Part shown: positions 7,486 to 9,316 of the stretch, piece after piece | Position numbering within the stretch: the stretch's first letter is position 1 | How the letters are laid out: every line of letters begins with the position of its first letter | Assembly: GCA_022566435.1 (NCBI GenBank) | Contig: JADFIX010000083.1 | Span: 1 to 9,316, forward strand | Source of the DNA: Planctomycetota bacterium | GTDB taxonomy: Bacteria; Planctomycetota; Phycisphaerae; UBA1845 | Length of the DNA: 9,316 nt | Direction of reading: 5' to 3' | Notes under the pieces: generated by a model | Databases searched by the model: none | Told to the model about the DNA's origin: nothing | Seen by the model: only the letters and a program-made list of their open reading frames with translations | Position numbers and translations under genes: made by a program

Positions 7486-7490
7486 GGGAG
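7486..7490 (+). promoter_or_regulatory. Ribosome binding site deciding the response-regulator start
   Basis: GGGAG lies 7 nt before GTG 7498. The competing in-frame ATG at 7480 overlaps this region and has no comparable site, so GTG 7498 is the likely start. Confidence 0.65.
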
Positions 7491-7497
7491 ACAAAAC

Positions 7498-7893
7498 GTG
7501 TCTACGGTACTAGACGGCAAAACGATTCTGATCGTCGAGGACGATCCCGATATGGTCACCGCGCTAGAAACGGTGCTCGCGGACACAGGGGCCACGATCA
7601 AAACGGCGATGGATGGTAACGCGGCACTTAAGGTCGCCCAGGAATTCGATCCCGACCTCATTCTGCTTGATGCCATGCTTCCCAAGCGAAGTGGGTTTCT
7701 CGTGCTGGAGAAGTTGAAAGGTACGAACAAGAAACGCGGCGACAAACCCTTCGTCATTATGATCACCGGCAATGTCGGGAAACGGCATCAGACGTGGGCG
7801 GAAAGCCTCGGGGTGGATGGGTACATCAACAAGCCGTTCCGTATGGAACGACTCCTCGACGCGGTCGAAAAACTGTTCACCGCAAAGGACTGA
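7498..7893 (+). CDS. Stand-alone response-regulator receiver domain (CheY-like), 131 aa
   Basis: This cytoplasmic protein is a single receiver domain that accepts a phosphoryl group from a histidine kinase or phosphotransfer protein. The acidic pocket is E14/D15/D16 (ILIVEDDPDM), the phospho-acceptor is D58 (LILLDAMLPKRSG), the switch Thr is T90 (MITGN), and the conserved Lys is K112 (YINKPF). The last helix ends at the C-terminus, so there is no DNA-binding or enzymatic output domain. It starts at GTG 7498 with GGGAG 7 nt upstream; the frame is open further upstream but lacks a site or domain there. No kinase gene is adjacent, so the partner is unknown; such orphans often serve in phosphorelays or motility, which cannot be decided here. 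The gene has its own promoter and a hairpin 7 nt after its stop. Confidence 0.94.
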   Translation: MSTVLDGKTILIVEDDPDMVTALETVLADTGATIKTAMDGNAALKVAQEFDPDLILLDAMLPKRSGFLVLEKLKGTNKKRGDKPFVIMITGNVGKRHQTWAESLGVDGYINKPFRMERLLDAVEKLFTAKD

Positions 7894-7899
7894 TCCCGG

Positions 7900-7926
7900 T
7901 GCCCGACGGCATGTGGCCGTCGGGCA
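7900..7926 (+). terminator. Strong hairpin after the response-regulator gene
   Basis: An uninterrupted 11-bp stem (TGCCCGACGGC at 7900-7910 with GCCGTCGGGCA at 7916-7926) encloses a 5-nt loop, starting 7 nt after the stop codon. The following bases are only mildly T-rich (TGTTCGGTCGTTCC). Its position and stability fit a transcription terminator in a GC-rich genome. Confidence 0.75.
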
Positions 7927-8012
7927 TGTTCGGTCGTTCCAGGAATTTCTTACTCACCGTCGTCGGGCAGGCGAGCAAATTGCCGCTCCCCCCAACCCCG
8001 CACGATTCCACA

Positions 8013-8032
8013 CCGCGACGCAGGCGTCGCGG
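8013..8032 (-). terminator. Hairpin directly after the coiled-coil gene
   Basis: A perfect 8-bp stem CCGCGACG/CGTCGCGG (8013-8020 with 8025-8032, loop CAGG) begins 3 nt beyond the stop of the minus-strand gene. No T tract follows, so intrinsic termination is plausible but unproven. With the hairpin at 7900-7926 it isolates the two convergent genes. Confidence 0.5.
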
Positions 8033-8035
8033 CCC

Positions 8036-9100
8036 TCATCGTCGATCACCGTCATGATCCTCAGTGAGTCCGCGGGCGTTTTCCAGAATGATTTGCTTCA
8101 AATGCTCCGTTGCCGCGTAGGATTGACCCGATTCGCCGTACAGGTCTCGCAGCGCGAATCGGATGGCCGTTCGTGATCCGACATCGCGAATCTCTCCAAG
8201 CAGCCCCTCCAGGAGTTCGCTGGCACGCTCTGATCCGCCTCCTGCGAACGCCGATTCGACGACGGCCTGTGTCGCCATCATGACCGCCTCTTGCGGATCG
8301 AATGCCACGCCGCGCCAGTCTGAGACATATTCCAGGCGATCTCGCATTCTCAGCATGTCGTGGCGCTCGGTTTGTCGGTCGATGTCGGATCGTCGCAGTT
8401 CGAGCTGAAGTTCGCGCCGTTCGAGTTCCGCGCGAATGTGCACGAGTTCACGCTGGAGGGCCACGGTTTCATTGTGCTTTCCCTCGAGTTCCAAAGTCTC
8501 GGCAGCCGCCTGGAGTTCCACCTCGCGCATTCTTTGCTCGATCAACTCTCTTTCAAGTTCGTACGTTTCCCTTTCGAGGTTCCGCCGATCGTCCGCGACC
8601 CGGGCCTCCATTTCCGCCCGCGCCCGAGCCTGCGCCCTTTCTTGAGCCCGCTCCCATTGACGGACTTCCATTTCGTGATCGCGCCGCGCTCTGCGCTGGA
8701 TAACGCGCATGAGTTGCTCAGCCTTATCTCTCAACCGGTTGGCACGACTCACCTGTGCGGGCGTCGCATTCGAATCAAGGGAGATTTCCATGAAGAAATT
8801 GAAAGCCCGCGTCGCATCGCCCTCTGAGTTGGTCCCCGCTGCACGATCGTACAATTCCATTCCCTCTTTGAACAATCTGTCAATCTTCCTTTTGGGGGTC
8901 AATGCCTCCTCATCCGCCTGGTCCTCCATGTCCGCCCGCGCCCGGTCTCTTTGACCGAATTCCATTTCGCGGCGTGCGTCGGCCGCTGCCAGCTCGAGCT
9001 GAGGTGCGTCGTGTTGTCTAGGCGTCTCGGCCTGGTTTTTCTCGGTCGCGAAAATCAGGAGCAGGGTACCGAGGCAGGTGATGGCTTTGTGGCTGATCAT
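8036..9100 (-). CDS. Exported coiled-coil protein of unknown function, 354 aa
   Basis: I do not recognise a family. Residues 1-24 look like a Sec signal peptide (MISHK, hydrophobic ITCLGTLLLIFA, cleavage probably after NQA), so the protein should act in the periplasm or outside. Residues 35-75 are charged. Residues 78-133 look like a helical repeat resembling a TPR (LFKEGMELYDRA to RLRDKAEQLM). Residues 135-258 are an almost unbroken Arg/Glu/Gln/Ala-rich coiled coil (for example ELERELIEQRMREVELQ). Residues 265-345 form shorter helices, with another TPR-like piece near the end (RDLYGESGQSYAATEHLKQIIL). There are no catalytic motifs. AAGGAG at 9112-9117 supports ATG 9100, with an 11-nt spacer. 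The start overlaps the stop of the upstream gene in an ATGA, so the pair is probably an operon with translational coupling. A structural or scaffold role is only a guess. Confidence 0.82.
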   Translation of the reverse strand: MISHKAITCLGTLLLIFATEKNQAETPRQHDAPQLELAAADARREMEFGQRDRARADMEDQADEEALTPKRKIDRLFKEGMELYDRAAGTNSEGDATRAFNFFMEISLDSNATPAQVSRANRLRDKAEQLMRVIQRRARRDHEMEVRQWERAQERAQARARAEMEARVADDRRNLERETYELERELIEQRMREVELQAAAETLELEGKHNETVALQRELVHIRAELERRELQLELRRSDIDRQTERHDMLRMRDRLEYVSDWRGVAFDPQEAVMMATQAVVESAFAGGGSERASELLEGLLGEIRDVGSRTAIRFALRDLYGESGQSYAATEHLKQIILENARGLTEDHDGDRR

Positions 9101-9316
9101 GACGAATCGATCTCCTTTTCTTGAGAATCAAACTCGGGGTTGGCAATCGGCGTATGGGATTGGCGCTCCCTCCAAACCTGGTCTGCGTGACTAGTCTCGG
9201 CGTTCGCCCAACGGTCGGTCGCTTGGAACCGGTTCGCGGCGACTTCTGAAACCGAAAACTCGGCGTACGATGAATGTGCGACGGCGAATAGGACCGGATT
9301 GCCATTCTCGACAGGT
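9097..9316 (-). CDS. C-terminal end of an unrecognised gene, translationally coupled to the coiled-coil gene
   Basis: The minus strand is open from the right edge (codon phase beginning at 9315) for 72 codons to a TGA at 9097-9099. That stop shares an ATGA with the ATG of the coiled-coil gene at 9100. The translated piece has the balanced composition of a real protein (for example LFAVAHSSYAEFSVSEVAANRF, residues 9-30 of the fragment, and a final acidic tail ending in SQEKEIDSS). Competing frames are Arg/Pro-rich or stop early. The downstream gene's Shine-Dalgarno lies within its last codons. No domain can be named from this tail: there is no membrane segment or recognisable motif. Confidence 0.65.
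   Translation of the reverse strand, partial: PVENGNPVLFAVAHSSYAEFSVSEVAANRFQATDRWANAETSHADQVWRERQSHTPIANPEFDSQEKEIDSS

Noticed and set aside
7318..7497. 60-codon N-terminal extension of the response regulator
   Set aside because: It would start upstream of the promoter at 7397-7425, has no domain, and the Shine-Dalgarno is placed for GTG 7498.
9018..9305. 95-residue minus-strand frame over the right-edge gene end
   Set aside because: It is Arg/Pro/Ser-rich, overlaps the signal-peptide region of the coiled-coil gene in another frame, and competes with the better-composed frame ending in the ATGA at 9097-9100.

Overview
The window looks like bacterial chromosome of moderately high GC, most likely from the Planctomycetota or a relative. 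The assignment is an inference from gene types: an ECF-type sigma factor, a very large exported protein of the imidazolonepropionase-like amidohydrolase class, an exported coiled-coil protein and dispersed single genes. No rRNA, tRNA, CRISPR array, transposase or integrase was seen, and nothing marks the region as a recent mobile island.

Layout, left to right. (1) 1-331, minus: N-terminal 110 residues of an ECF sigma factor running off the left edge, with a promoter at 417-446. (2) 594-791, plus: a possible 65-residue single-pass membrane protein. (3) 807-1150: noncoding, holding a degenerate 63-bp copy of the 3' end of the next gene, a 12-bp direct repeat and a strong stem-loop. (4) 1151-5251, minus: a 1366-residue exported protein with three tandem amidohydrolase modules; only the middle one keeps a full metal-ligand set. 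(5) 5479-7203, minus: recJ, single-strand DNA exonuclease. (6) 7498-7893, plus: a stand-alone response-regulator receiver domain, divergent from recJ, closed by an 11-bp hairpin. (7) 8036-9100, minus: an exported coiled-coil protein, convergent with the response regulator. (8) 9097 to the right edge, minus: the last 72 codons of an unrecognised gene whose stop overlaps the start of gene 7 by four bases.

Four sigma-70-like promoters with 17 or 18 bp spacers can be read by eye (sigma gene, amidohydrolase, recJ, response regulator). They suggest that most genes here are transcribed singly. The one clear operon is the pair at the right edge.

The most unusual object is the triple amidohydrolase: a pseudoenzyme-enzyme-pseudoenzyme polypeptide joined by acidic and lysine-rich linkers, with a decayed relic of its own 3' end about 340 bp downstream. 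No defence, secondary-metabolite or other multi-gene novel system was recognised.
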